This document shows, piece by piece, positions 1 through 12,418 of a stretch of 64,000 nucleotides of DNA. Below the pieces are notes generated by a model. It ran no database searches. It was not told the origin of the DNA and saw nothing but the letters and a program-made list of their open reading frames with translations. The DNA comes from Zygnema cylindricum (Eukaryota; Streptophyta; Zygnematophyceae; Zygnematales; Zygnemataceae). The stretch covers positions 1 through 64,000 of the forward strand of contig JBBHKE010002184.1 of the NCBI GenBank assembly GCA_037447655.1. The letters are read 5' to 3'. Positions within the stretch are counted from its first letter, which is position 1. Each line of letters starts with the position of its first letter. A program made the translations under genes and the position numbers.

Positions 1-3000
1 AGTCGTGCAAAAAGATCTTATCCTCTGAGTTCAATGTCTCTTTCTTAATCCTCCACCCTTGTTTCTTCTCCATCTCTTTGTTTCTCTTCTTCTCTCTCCC
101 CCGAATGCGTCACCGCCGTCACACAGTCTACGTTGGATCACAGACGCACTTAAAGAAGAATCCCTCCCACCTTCCTTTCCTCTCCCTTTGCCTATCCCTC
201 TCCCTCTCCCTCTGCACGACTATCATAACCAAAATTCACAAACTTCTCCAAAAATCCTGACAAAAGTTCATAAAACAGAACAAAAAAAAACAAAAGAAAA
301 AAAAAACAAAACAAAACCCAAAAGAAAGCCCGGAGGGGAAAAATGACTGGTAAAATCTCACTCTTCCTCTTCCTCCCTGAACTGAAGTGGATGAGAAGTT
401 CCGGAATAAGAGGATCTCCAAAAGACAGATTCAACCCCTGAGCCAAAGAGTTCGAAACCTCTGAAAAATAATTCACAAAAACAATAACATCCACACTACA
501 TCATGTGTGTGTGTCGTTTCATCACTTCTTCTTCCCTTCCCTCTCTCTCTCCCGCACTCCGCTCTACTTCCACTTTCTCTCTTCTAAAGAATCTATTGGA
601 TAGAAATCACATTATTCTTGTCAGAAGTTCTGCCTTAATTTTAGCATTTCCTCCTTCCCTCCCTCCAGTTCGCTTCCTCTCTCTCTCTTTTACATCCTCT
701 CCCTCTCTTTTACATCCTCTCCCTCTCTTTTACATCCTCTCCCTCTCTTTCGCTCCCTAACTCCCGTATCTTCTTCCTCGTTTTCGCTCCCTCTTCCTCG
801 TTTTCGCTCCCTCTCCCTCTCTTTCGCTCCCTCTCCCTCACGTTCACTTCCTCTTCCTCTCTCTCACTCCCTCTCCCTCTCTCCCTCTCCTCCTCTTTCC
901 CTCTCCCTCTTGTTCGCTGCCTCTCCCTCACTTTTGTGTCCAATCCTTTCAAAACTTTATTTTTGGGTTTTTTTTTTTTACCTGCCAGAGCCCCAATTTC
1001 TCGCAAAACGTCAATTTCGTCTCCAACGTCACTCACGGAAATGGCTCGAGATATTTGTTTTTTCTGCGTCACAAAAAAGTACGTCCTTTCAAGAAAGTAA
1101 CTGAATAAATAAATTAAAATAGAGAATAAAGAAGTATCTTCGTGTATTTCTTCTGCGCCACAAAAAAATACTTTCGTTTTAAAAATTAAGGAAACAATAA
1201 ATAAATAAAATAGAGAAAAGAGAAGTAAACTTGTTTGTTTCTTCTGAAAAAGTTATATCCTTTCAGAAAAATAATTTCATCACAAAATAGAAAATAGAGA
1301 ATAGAGAAGAAATAAATTCACAACAGACTTCTTTCGGAAAAAAAAAAAAAGCTTTTAAAAAAAATGAGAGGAAAAGGGAAGAAGTGGAGTCAAGCGTAGT
1401 TCCTGTCTCACCTGTTTCCGAAGTTTCAATTTATTCGATTTCAAAAAAAATTCTTTGTCTTCATCCGAAAGAAAAGCCCCATTTCTTTCTGTGACTTTAA
1501 AGGTGGTTCCCTCCTGTTCCTGTATCCTGAATTAAAAAAAAAATAAGAAAAAAAGGCAAAAAACAAGAAGATCAAAATGATAATAGGAAAACATTCGACT
1601 ATAAGTTTTTTCAAGTTCCTTTGTGAATGTAAATTTGCGACATGGTTCATTTCTAGTGTCAACCATCATTAATGTGGATTTTACCAGAAGAATTGAAGGA
1701 ATGAGGGAAAGCTGGCAAAAAAAAATTGACCAAAAAAAATTCTTTAGGTTAGCAAAAGCAATTAAAAAATTCAAAACTTAACAAAAAACAGCATGGAGAA
1801 CGAAATAACATTTTAAACAAATGGGATACTGTATTGTCGCATAGAACCCCGTGTGAAAACACTAAAAAAGATAAAAGAAGATAAAAAATCTTCTGGATAA
1901 AACAACTGGCGATTTCAATAAACAGTTTAGGTCACAAGTATTAACATGGAAAAATACAAAATTAAGCCAACAATGACTGCAAAGCATAATAATAAAAGAA
2001 TCGTACAAGAAAGAAAATTAACTGACCTTAAATGCTTTGGAATATCTATCCCCAAATTGTCGGTTTGCAGTTGCTGGAACTGATTACATACATCATTGTC
2101 ATTTACAATCCTGCCAAAAAATGACAGCTGTCAGCTAAATACTGCCTGTTTCATTTGACTTGAAGCATTACTCCAATTCAATTCAGGAATAACAGGGCAG
2201 TGATTCCTTTTAATTTTCCTTTCCCTTAATGTGATATCCATAATAATTAACATCAAATTAGTGGATTGTTCAAAAAACATCACGGGTAAATTTCAAATTA
2301 CCGAAAATCATGAGACGTACAGCTTGCTAGAAACTAGAACAAGCCGGGAAAGTTTTTCTTGCCAAAGAGACATTAACATTACAAAAAGGTATTTGAACTT
2401 TTGAGTTATTATTTTCTGAAAAGTACAAAGTATAAAAAAAGAAAAAACAAATTGCTCAAATGAAAGAAAATTTGACTATGCCAACTGCCTTTACTACAAT
2501 TTCGATGTTTGTCTATGGCACATAAATGTACATTAAAGTACTGTACTTTAAGTACTATGCGCACACTTTATGTATGCTATTGTATATTTATGCATGCTTT
2601 TGAATGTATTTTTGTCTCCTTCATAATAATTTGTGTAAATAAAGTTCAACGCACGGTAAACGACTTTCTAATTTGTTCATTTCGTAAAAAAATGATTGCC
2701 TGTGAATTCAAATGAACGGGCAAACGGAAAAATTGTTGAACTGCGTTGAACCGTTCAATAACTGTGTTTTACGGTAGATTTGACAAGTGCGGTCAAGTGT
2801 GAAGAGAGCTCACTTTGTAGAGCAGTTACTAGGCGGCAAAACACTGTCACACTAAATTTGATTTTTTTCTCAAGAAAAAAGACAACCCTGGGGATCTCTG
2901 TTAAGTTCCATTACATTTCGTGACCTAATCAAAATGAGTGCTTCTAGATCCTCCATTATTTTTGGAAGTGTCCGCACTTATATACTTCCTTTAGATTAGG

Positions 3001-6000
3001 TCAAAATCGTCTATTGTCTTGCACGACTACGTGGCGATGAAACGCACCTAAATTGTTAGTGTAATACTCAGTAACTTTTGTAACCAAATTTATATATGCC
3101 GCAAGTAATATACACCGGTGTATCGCTATTAGTGTTAATGTTAAAACGCATATACTGTTCAATTCATCGTTAAATTGTTTTCTTCCTACGAAAATCCATC
3201 GATGATTTTTCAAACTCGGGAGCAAAAGAAAATCATGTTGAACCATGAATCGAGGTTTATTGTTATGGGTACGACAGTATTCCTTATGCTTATTGTTTTC
3301 TTTGTTTTTTTTTGTACCTGGTGAGATTTTCTCCTGTGCTGGAATACCAAAAACTAGACCCAGAAGGTTCTCGGAAGTTGCAGACATTTTGGACCACTAA
3401 AAGACAAGCATAGCTGGAGGCATCCGATAGAATGTGGACACCTGACACACCCTGAAGAGACAGATTGCCAATCGGAGGAGGGAAGAGGGAGGGGGTAGGG
3501 AGGGAGGGAGGGAAAATCACTTGCCTCAGTTATAGACGGGAGAGGGAGCAAGAGATGAAAACAGCAACAAACATAAAAACAGAACAAACATCCTCCCCCC
3601 TCCCTCCTCTCTCCCTCCCTTCCCCCCCTCCCACCTCATAGTTCTCCTGCTTCGTCCACTGGGAATGGTCCAGAAGCCTCTCCACCCACCACCTCTCCAA
3701 GACCGCGTTTTTGTCCTCTTGCGAATCTCCACCCTAAAAATAATAATAACAAAACAAACAATAGAGAGGTTTACAGAAAAAGGTGAACAAAATTGAGACT
3801 AGTCAACTAAGGAACAAAAGGGTGGGAGGATATGCTAATGTCATGAAATCCCACAATCCGTTTCCGGCAAAAAAAAACAGCTAATGAGAAAACAAAATAC
3901 AAACGAGGAAGAAAACAAATGTAGCTTTAAAGTGTAGACAATGATGACATATCATACGTCTTCAATGGGAATTTGTTATGTAAGATGAATTTTTTAGTGC
4001 TCAAATCCAGCTTATATCGTATGATATGTCCTCAGTTTCCGCATTTTAGAACCACGACGGCGATAACTACACCGCTAATCGTTATTAGTGTTGAAGTTGT
4101 TTTGTCACTTAAAACATCTTTCCTCCGTGCACACTTGTCGGATTGTCAATCGGAGACCGCCAATAGGAAGGTGGGAATCTTGGCTTCCAACAGCAACCAT
4201 CAGGTTGACAATCCGACAAGTTTGACGGAGAAAAGATGTTTTAAGTGGCGAAAAAACTTTAACACTAATAACGATTAGCGGTGTACTACACTGCTCATCG
4301 TTATTAGAGTTAATAAAACTGATCCGGTCGCGACTTTTTCTGGCCGAAAATCATGAAAGGGTGTAACCAACACCATTCAAGGGAACGGACTATAATTTGC
4401 CACATCTCCTTGCACTCAATTACAATAACGAAAAAAATCCTTAACACTAATAACGATGGAAAATGTACCACACGGTCGTGAACTCTCTTTCTTACAAACT
4501 GTCACAAAACAAAGTTTCTATAAACAAAAACACACAACAAGAGTACAGAAAAAGAATAAAGTACAGCAAGTTAGAGCAAACTATCGCAGAAACATAACAA
4601 AAATACACACAAAAGGACAGAAGGACAAGAACCCAGACAAACGGACGAGAGCAATTCCAGGCTACTTTCTCCTCCTTTCTCTTCTCCTCTCCCTAAACAA
4701 AAACGTTCAGGAGTACAAAAACTACAAAAATCTACCTCTAAAGTAAGGACAAAAAAAACCACGGACCAAAACAAAACGAAAATAAAAAGGACAGCGAAAA
4801 GGACAGCAAAACAGACAGCAAGCCAAACCACTCTCTCCTCCTCTCTTTTCTCACTCCCTCACGTCACATTCCCCACACTCACCTCCTTTTCCTTCATCCT
4901 CTGTTTCAACAATTCCTCCAGTGACCCTCTCAGTTCCTGCAGAGCCGCTAACTCAGAAAGCAATTGAAGTCGAAAACCAGTTATGTCTCCCAACTCATCT
5001 TCTAAGTTCGTCTTCTCCTTCTGCAAAATACAACAAAGTTTGACGCATATACCCAAAACAACATAGTATATATTAAAAAAAATGTTAAACAAAATTAAAC
5101 AAAACAACATATATTGAACAAATTTCAGCCAAGTAACATATAATAACAAACAAAGCAACACATATTAAACAAAGAAAGCAACAGAGTTGAACATGGTGAG
5201 ATGAAAGTTCAGCACAGTTCATCCAAACTGAACAGTTTTTCACAGAGCCTTAACAAAAGCTTAATAAAAGTTTGAAAATAAAAATAATAATGTAAAAAAT
5301 AATCACGAAGTTCGTCAATATTCCGCAAATTTCACCAAGATTGGACGGTCACCACAACTACACCGCCGATCGCTATAAGGAGCTAGTAAATTATACTGTT
5401 AACACTATATTGGAATGAACTACATTAAATTAGTTTTAGCAACGTATCTTATTGTGGGCCACCTAACTACATAGTTACTAAATTACTAAGTAATTACTAA
5501 CACTGTTTTATGATTTCTAGTAAAAAAAACAAACTCACTCGAATTAGCGTGATTCACTCTTATAAATTGCATCAATTTGGCATACTATTTCTGGACGATC
5601 CTTCCTATGTAGAAGTATGGACAAAAACTACTTGCCCAAAATCAGTTAAGCTAAACCGATAGTATGCACATTCTCCCTCTCCCCCTCCCTTTCCAAAATT
5701 TAGTGTTGCGTATCAAACTGGAATGGACGATATTCAATCTTCAATATCGAGAAGAATCTCGATTTCGTCGATATGGCAGTTCAATTTCGTTAGTAGACCG
5801 ATTTCCGTAAAGGTTACCGCATGAAATTGCATATGAATTTAATTGTTGGTACCCCATAAAGCCATTTCCACAAAAAAATAAATAATAGAAGCGCAAAAAA
5901 AATGAGCCGTGAAGCTGGGGGCACAAAAAAACCCTAATTAACCCTGAAACACAATAATACTATATAAATTTGCCCAAAAATCCTAAAATACCAAAAAAAA

Positions 6001-8349
6001 AAACGCCAAACTAAGTGATTAGAAGTACGAGAACATGCAGGACGCACGTAAAAAAAGGAAAAAACCACTATTTTTGCATTTTCTAAGCGTTCAAAATGTT
6101 TCAAATATCGAAAGCGAAAATTGACAATATAGCAACACAAAAACGCATTAAAATCAGTACCTACCGATCTGAGTATTGTAAGCGCAAAATCGACTGAAAA
6201 CCAGTTCAATTAACAACACTACCGGAATTAAATTTCATGCTGGAAACCAAATTCCTAAACGTGCAGTCCACACTAATTTACACCCGAGTGAACCATTGCA
6301 TTTTAATTAGTCCCCATCACACTATCATAAAACTAAGGAGACCTTTATATGTGAAATAAAATAAGTGACAAACTCAGTCTACCTTATAGATGAAACCAAA
6401 AAAATGCCAAGTCCAAAAAAGGAAGTTAAAGTGTCCACAAACGATCTAAAGACAAAGTGCAGACTTAAAATAGTGTAATTATGCAAAACAATTGTCCTTT
6501 ATCAATCAATCATCTCTATCAGGAACCCCAATCATGTCCAAAACCCCAAACCAAGTACTTCAATCACTGTTATAACTGACATCCTTTCAAGTTTTAACCC
6601 AAAAAAATGAAGTTTTTCAAAGGTAACACTATTTCCCAAGATTATCCGGAAGTCATTTTTTCTCAAGCACTTAAGCAATAAACCTAAAATCCTCACCTGG
6701 TCGAATGAGTTGAGACGAATTGCCTCCTTCAGGGAGGATGGTGAAATCGAAGAAAACTCCAAAGGATCCTCCTCCTCCTCCTCTCCCTTCTCTGTTCCAT
6801 AAAGTTTGGCCACACTTCCTGTCCACCGTCCTCCAGCACGGAGAGATCGTCGCGTAGACACAGTTTTGTCTTCTTGTGCAGCGGTACGATTTTTCCACCG
6901 ATAGAATTCCGCAATGCTCTGAAACAGAGGGCACCTGTCAGTTTTGTCTGGGGAGGGGGAGGGGGAGGGGGAGGGAGAGGAGGAAAAGGAGGGGAAGAGG
7001 GAGAGGGAGAGGGAGCAGAAGAGAGAGACAAAGCGGAAAAGGGAGGGGGGAGAGAGAGAGAGCGGTAGACAGAGCGGAAGAGGGAGCTGGAGCGGAAGAG
7101 AGAGGGGGAGAGAGAGGGAGCGGTAGACGGAGCGGAAGAGGGAGCGGGAGAGGAAGCGGAAGAGGGAGAGGCAGAGGGAGGGAGAGGGAACGGGAGAGGA
7201 AGAGGGAGAGGGAGGGAGAGGATGAAAGGGAGAGGGAGAGGGAGAGGGAGAGGGAGAGGGAGAGGGAGAGGGAGCGGGAGAGGGAGCGCAGGAGAGGGAG
7301 AGAAAGAGGGAGAAGAAGAGGGAAGGGGAGGGGGAGGGGGAGAGGGATAGGAAGAGGGAGAGGGAGAGGGAGAGAGGGATTTGGAGAGGGAGAGGGAGAT
7401 GGAGAGAAAGATTTTTTGTATATACGTTTGTTTATATGTACAGCTGGCAGCTCCTGTTCCACGAGGACATGGCTCCCCCTCTGGAGAAGACTGGCTTTAT
7501 ATCCAGTGAATGTTTTTGTTCTAATTGCTCTCTTTTCCTTTCCTTTTTTTATATTCGCGAAGCCACCACTAATTATGGTGCATTTTGAAAAATGTTCCAA
7601 AAAAATTGTTGTATAAGCGGTTTCACGTACAATCAAACTGGTGTGAATAACTACACCGCTCATCGTTATTAGAGTTTGTTTATCATTAGAGTTAACACTT
7701 TACTAGAAATAACTACACTACACTATTTGTCACGCGGTTCATCATGGGCCAACTAATTAAATAGTTTTATCAACACTAATTTATGACTTTGAACTCGTAG
7801 TGAATAACTCTAACAGCCGTTGGCAGTGTACTGTAGGAACGAATTTAGGGTTACTGAAAATGCTTTTTTTTAAGAAAGAACGGCAAAATAAAGGATGCTT
7901 TTGGAACTCAGCTTTCCATGTGTTTCATTTGTTTCATGAAAACTGAAAAAAGAAATCCAAACACTTATATTTTTCAGAATGATAAAAAATTCCAGATTAT
8001 TATAGGCTAAAAGGGAAGTTTCTTATGGCTATCTCACCTCTTCCACGAGACGTTCTCTCTCGTCATCTTCCGCCATGTCATCCTCACCAGCCGCCTGACA
8101 CGTGGCAGAAAAGGGACGTCATGTCATTACCAAGAAAAAAATTATATTATTTATCCATTGTAATTTTTAATATTCAAGAAATTTCCATGAGAAAAGAAAA
8201 AGGAAAGACAACCAGTTCGATTTTTGTTCACTGACCTCTGAAAAGTGTAATCCAGTAAGAGGAGATTCTTGATGACCGTACAATTCGGAAAATGCAGTTG
8301 ACACGTGCAACAAGGCGACTAATGCCAAAAACCATATTCTTTTCGCCAT
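1..8349 (-). CDS. 5' part of a multi-exon host gene: signal-peptide coiled-coil protein, unknown function
   Basis: I assemble 11 exons with GT-AG junctions and consistent phase: 8236-8349, 6697-6918, 4883-5020, 3635-3733, 3318-3396, 2321-2357, 2027-2110, 1412-1526, 982-1063, 362-460 and 1-24 (runs off the window). They give about 364 residues with no stop. The ATG at 8349 is chosen because it opens a clear signal peptide (MAKRIWFLALVALLHVSTAFS), so the product probably enters the ER or is secreted. Exon 2 (residues 39-112) is basic then acidic, with a run of five Glu; exon 3 (113-158) is Leu/Glu/Lys-rich and coiled-coil-like; exon 4 has a Trp-rich stretch (LERWWVERLLDHSQW). Donors include GTCAGT, GTGAGG, GTGAGT, GTACGT and GTGAGA. 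The first four exons end in phase 0, so further exons of 3n length could be missed. The 37-nt exon 6 is inferred from phase and junctions only. I do not recognise the family. Exon structure is inference from sequence; no transcript seen. Confidence 0.72.
640..915. repeat. CT-rich tract inside an intron
   Basis: Dominated by CCCTCT/CTCTCC hexamers, with a near-exact tandem unit of about 19 bp (TTTTACATCCTCTCCCTCTC) repeated around 690-745. It lies in the intron between exons 362-460 and 982-1063, so the gene's sense strand is GA-rich here. Long ORFs across it are simple-sequence artefacts. Confidence 0.8.
4070..4283. mobile_element. Foldback TIR element (family T), 214 bp with TA target duplication
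   Basis: Left end CACCGCTAATCGTTATTAGT and right end its exact reverse complement, each flanked by TA (4068-4069 and 4284-4285). The two arms stay complementary for nearly their whole length (about 90 nt each), so the element is one long hairpin. No coding capacity. TA target duplication suggests a Tc1/mariner-type transposase mobilised it; that is inference. It lies in the intron between exons 3 and 4 of the minus-strand gene. Confidence 0.85.
4286..4460. mobile_element. Probable second family T element, decayed
   Basis: Begins with a family T terminus (CACTGCTCATCGTTATTAGAG, preceded by TA) directly after the 214-bp element and ends near AACACTAATAACGATGG. The right terminus is degraded. 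No coding capacity. Confidence 0.5.
6950..7412. repeat. GA-rich hexanucleotide tract in intron 1
   Basis: About 460 bp of GGGAGA-type repeats with scattered variants, in the intron between exons 1 and 2 of the minus-strand gene, so the sense strand is CT-rich. It ends shortly upstream of the exon 2 acceptor (6919-6920) on the sense strand and may act as an extended pyrimidine tract. The Arg/Glu-rich and Ser/Leu/Pro-rich ORFs here are repeat artefacts. Confidence 0.85.
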
Positions 8350-8576
8350 AGATTCCACGTGTCAACCTCTCACGCTCTTCCCTGCTGAAGAAGGAGAAGA
8401 AGTCGGTGGCCAAATACCGAATTTAGTGTTGTAATTGATCCTAACATTTAGTACGTACAGTAGTCAGGTGAAACTTTGTTATCCGTACAGGAGTCCAGGA
8501 AATATGCTACAAATGACTGGGTAACGGCTCACGGAAAAGTACAATAAGCCAGCGAACTTAACTGCCACGTTTCAGG

Positions 8577-8583
8577 TTTTATA
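8577..8583 (-). promoter_or_regulatory. Candidate TATA box for the signal-peptide gene
   Basis: On the minus strand this reads TATAAAA, about 230 nt before the ATG at 8349, a plausible spacing for a plant 5' UTR. CACGTG-type cores (for example near 8306 and 8356) lie around the start codon. Assignment rests on position only. Confidence 0.35.
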
Positions 8584-8964
8584 AAGCGGTTGAGATTCAG
8601 TTGGCCAGTACAGGCTAGGTACTGTACAGTACTGTACAGAACAGGTATCGTCATACCTCAGGGTCAAGGTGTCTGTTGATGCCGTCATGACTGTGACGTG
8701 ACGGTCCTATGTCCATCGAAATAATATACCTGAAAGATCAATGCGGCGAATTTTCTTTCTCATACGTAGCGAGTCCGTTTGGAAAATGTCCAAAAACATG
8801 TGAAAAACGTTTCATCAACACCTTTGACACGTTTTATCGCCTTTAAATCTTCAAATTCTTCTAACGTCGATTTTAAGAGTTTATTTCTATCCTCCTCTAT
8901 TGCTACACGACTGTTTCAAAGGACGCCAAGTAATTTTTTTATTTTTTTTCGACTTCCCTCCTCT

Positions 8965-9100
8965 ACACCGCCAATCGCTATTAGAGTAATAACGCTAATT
9001 CGGTGCCCTTTTTTCAAAAAAAAAAATCTGAAATACAATCCATAATTCTATTTTTTCCATTATTCTAATTAGGGTTTCTTTTCAATTAGCGTTAATAATG
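8965..9100. mobile_element. Partial family T copy (left terminus)
   Basis: CTACACCGCCAATCGCTATTAGAG at about 8962 is a family T left end; an inverted piece (ATTAGCGTTAATAATG) follows near 9086. Boundaries uncertain. Confidence 0.4.
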
Positions 9101-9106
9101 GAAGTA

Positions 9107-9305
9107 CACCGCGAATCGTTATTAGCGTTATGAACTCTATATCGGCGCCCCAAAATTTTGACATTAATACCTTAAATAGAATAAACTACACTATTTAAGG
9201 ACGTGGACCATAACCTGCCACGTCTCCCGGTACTAAATTAGAATAAATGACGCTATTTTTTTCTTTACACTAATAATTTCTCAACGCTAATAACGATTCG
9301 CGGTG
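9107..9305. mobile_element. Family T element, 199 bp with TA target duplication
   Basis: Termini CACCGCGAATCGTTATTAGC and its inverse, flanked by TA (9105-9106 and 9306-9307). The interior (GAACTCTATATCGGCGCCCC) recurs in the partial copy at 27259, so this is a subtype different from the 214-bp hairpin. Confidence 0.82.
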
Positions 9306-9720
9306 TACACTGCGATGGAAATAGTGTGGCGTACGGACGCGACATCTCCGTACGAAATGGTACTTTTTGAATTACAAAGGCATAAAAAGACACTTAACAT
9401 TATTGCGCACACATGTGAATGTGCACTGGAAGAAAGAGACACAAACTCATCGACAAAAATCGCGTTCTCATATGTTCGTCCATCGACCGTGTGAACAGCA
9501 CGAAGGCGTACGAATTGTCAGATTTTGTACCGGTACACATATTACTGTAGACATCGAAAGGGCGGGTATTTATTATTCAGGACAAGCCAAATTACAATTA
9601 GGGATTAATTAGTATATATATTTTTTTCAAAAAAAAGAAAATCCAAATTAGTGTTAATAACACTAATTTTTTTTTAACGCTATTTATTCCTTTACTCTTA
9701 TAGCGATTGACGGTGTAATG
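9306..9720. mobile_element. Larger degenerate TIR-element remnant
   Basis: Ends on the right with a family T terminus (GCGATTGACGGTGTA at about 9702-9716). The interior shares stretches with 37600-37912 (GCGCATGTGAATGTGCACT-like, TTAGTGTTAATAACAC-like), indicating a longer member of the same group. The two short ORFs at 9303-9612 have no recognisable domain. Confidence 0.4.
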
Positions 9721-9723
9721 TTC

Positions 9724-9885
9724 TACACCGCGTATCTCTATTTAGTATTGAAGCTTTTTCTGCCGCTTACCCTATTTCTCTGTGCACACTTGTCCGGATT
9801 TTGAATGGAGACCGGCAATAAAAAGGTGATGATCTTGCCTTTCAATCGCAACCGTCCGATTTACAACCCGACTAGGTAAGCTTTT
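9724..9885. mobile_element. Half copy of the 214-bp hairpin element
   Basis: Starts CACCGCGTATCTCTATTTAG after TA and follows the left arm and centre of the 4070-4283 element (GTGCACACTTGTCCGGAT, GGAGACCGGCAATA), then diverges. The right arm is missing. Confidence 0.6.
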
Positions 9886-11518
9886 GCCAAACTTGATTTA
9901 CTGAAGATGATTAGATTTCGGAATGTTATTTATGTTTGTTTTTTTGCAAAAGTAAGATCGCTGTCGATTTCTTGATTTTAGCATTTTCGGAAAGTAAATT
10001 CGGGGAAATTCGGAATTTGAAATAAGATATTTGCAAATTCGGGCAATTGGAACGTTCTAGTTTCTCCGAATTTAAGCTAGCTAAGGTTTTCCTATTATGG
10101 CGATTTTGATATTCACAAAAAATGATTTTTTTTAGGGATTTTTACTTTTTGTGCATAAATTAGGGCACTAAGCAAGGTTGTGGGTTCTCGTTGTGACGCA
10201 TGCCACAGTTTGAAGAACAGGACAGGCATCAAAACCAATGTGGGTAGACATCACAAAAAATAGTGTGGAGGGAGAAACCTGTGGCTGAGAAGGAACATAA
10301 TTCATGTGGAGGGGGGAGATAACCATCAACAGCGGGAATCACTGTAATTAGTACGGAGATGCTTAAGAGATGGAGTGGGAGAGAGGGAGAGAGGGAGAGG
10401 ACGTTGGGTAATCGTAGCGGCTCCTGCTGGTGCGATTATTTTGGCTTCGCAACCATGACAACATGTCGGCGAAACGACTATTAGATTTAATATTGAAATC
10501 GGCTATCGCGATCTGTCGCGCGGCTAGATAATTTGTTGTTTTGTTTTAGTGGGTGGTTTTGTTGGTTTGGCGTCATTATGTCTTTTAGATCCTTTCGTAG
10601 ATTTTTGGTCTCCCGTAGATTCAGTTTTGCGATGACCAGGTTCAATTGTCGTTTAGTTTGTACGGGTTTGTTTGGGTTGTACGTTTAGGTATATATTTGC
10701 GTTGTACTTTAGTTTTATGTTGTTTCGCGTGATGACATGTTTTTATTGGTAGGCGTTTCGTGCGCACTTTATGTTTTGTTTGGTTTTTATAGTTTGATAG
10801 TGTGACGCTTCACTTGCAGTACTAGTTACTGCAACTTAGTGGGAGGGAAACTTAATCTTTAATTGGGAGAAAATGTCCGTGAAATATATTGGCTTTCGTG
10901 GACAGTTCTCTCTTGTCTAAATCTCTTTTTTTATGCTTCCGTTGTAATCTTGCACTCTGCATTTTTTTGTAAGATCCTATCAACAACGATATGCAGGATT
11001 GAGGAAGAGGGAGCCCTTGCTAAAATGGAACATGTGTTTGTTGAGGATTGGCCATATTCTACGTATCGCATGGGCGTCAAAGTGAAAACCTTAGAGAATG
11101 GCTTAAGCCAAAAATCAATAAAATTTATTGGTTGACAATTGTCAATCCTAAAATGTGTAATTTTTCCATTTTTTTTCAAATATGTAAGAGAGTTAATTGG
11201 ATTCTTAAACCTAGACTGCACAGATTGAAAAGAAATGAAGTCATTGAAGTATTCATTTTCAAATTGGTTTGAATACTATTCCATGCTTTTTAATATCTAT
11301 TGAATATTAGTTTTACGCTGTTTAAATTGGTGTTGTTAACGACACTTATCACAAATTATGTGTTGTCACATTATTTAAAGCTGTGCAACGGATGTGATAT
11401 CTCTGTCGCAATGTTTATAAAACAAGGAAGAAATGTAAGATTGATTGTTCTTGTTTAAATAACGATGAGACATCCTATTGTTCAATAATTTGGAGTTAAT
11501 TTGGAGTTGAACTAAATT
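9886..11518. other. Spacer without a recognisable gene
   Basis: AT-rich DNA with one short GA tract at about 10375-10400. ORFs of 74-96 codons at 10863-11272 overlap on both strands and show no domain. It abuts the truncated 3' side of the methyltransferase element; no reverse transcriptase motif (YxDD) is visible here. Confidence 0.5.
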
Positions 11519-12418
11519 TTAATACGTCAACAAAATTGTATCGAATGTCAACAATTTGAGGACGGGAAAGGGAGCCAAGTTGGTCCAATAAGCCCGCACT
11601 CGGTGAGCTCTTGATCGGACCTGAGCTGCATCAAACACTATGGGAGTCCCCAGAACCTTGGTCACTTGGTTCTAGCTATTGACTACCTGTTTCCTTTTAT
11701 CATCGGTGGGGTCGACATTTTCCAAGACGTACCCGACTGGTGTGTCCTGGCGTTCCTGTAACCTTGTTATCAGTCGAGTCATTTGAAAAAATGTTATGCT
11801 TCGGACATCCTGGTGTCCCCTGCCCTGTCTCGCTAACGAATACCCCTGACATGGCCATCCAGCGATCACCAGGTCTACCCTTCCAAGCTTCTCCAAATTT
11901 GAATCCGTGATGCTGTCCACAGTCTGGGGAAGCGTAGGGTGAGAGTTAGACATGGCGGACACTGGGAGTTGCTGTGGGTAAAGTTGGTGCAGCTCTTGAA
12001 GTCGGTACTCACTGATTGCACGGGCGTCCGGGTCTATCTCGACTGCCGAGTATGTTTTTACTTGGTATCCAGCTATCAGGACGGCTTTTAGGTAGGAACT
12101 AATGCCGGAAAATAGCGAGAGAATTCGGAGTCCTGAGGGCAGGATATCGAATGACACCACTTGTCTGTTGAAGTCCTTCCCTAGATTAGGAACCATTAGG
12201 AGTTGGTGCCGGATGAACCTTGCTGTACCGCATGATATGGCGGCAAAGCTCCTATCCACTCCTCGTCGAAGTGTGGCCATCTGTATCAATCTGTTTTGAT
12301 ACTCCATTTCCCACCTCTTGGAAATGGGGAATTGCTTTATGGAATTTGAGATATCGGTGGAATCTTTGAACAACTCTAAAGGGGTGGATGCAGAGTACAC
12401 CGGATAACATCTAGCCAC
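11519..12418 (-). pseudogene. C5 cytosine DNA methyltransferase domain of the retroelement (truncated)
   Basis: The domain would transfer a methyl group from S-adenosylmethionine to cytosine C5 in DNA. Counting from 12418: motif I near residues 99-107 (LSLFSGI), the acidic motif II residue E127 (SAVEIDPDA), motif IV with the catalytic Cys at 190 (AGWPCQGYS), a following RS...FF segment, and motif VI ENV at 234-236 (YVLENVD). After one in-frame TAG (about 11672) the frame continues with a motif VIII-like AAQVRSRAHRVRAYW, then ends at a TAA near 11520. The target-recognition domain and motifs IX-X are missing. There is no ATG at the ORF start (GTG), which fits a polyprotein segment: the upstream protease is in the same frame. 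By eye the VI-VIII region recalls Dnmt3/DRM-type enzymes, while the PCQ motif is general, so the subfamily is open. Confidence 0.85.

Noticed and set aside
3001-3049. Alternative last exon of the minus-strand gene (acceptor TTTAG at about 3049, TGA at 3001)
   Set aside because: It fits the phase after exon 5, but exons at 2321-2357, 2027-2110, 1412-1526, 982-1063 and 362-460 join in phase and read as continuous protein, so the gene more likely continues. A minor isoform is not excluded.
6876-7663. ORFs of about 240 codons on both strands (Arg/Glu-rich, Ser/Leu/Pro-rich)
   Set aside because: They translate a GA/CT hexanucleotide tract inside an intron; both strands are open for the same compositional reason.
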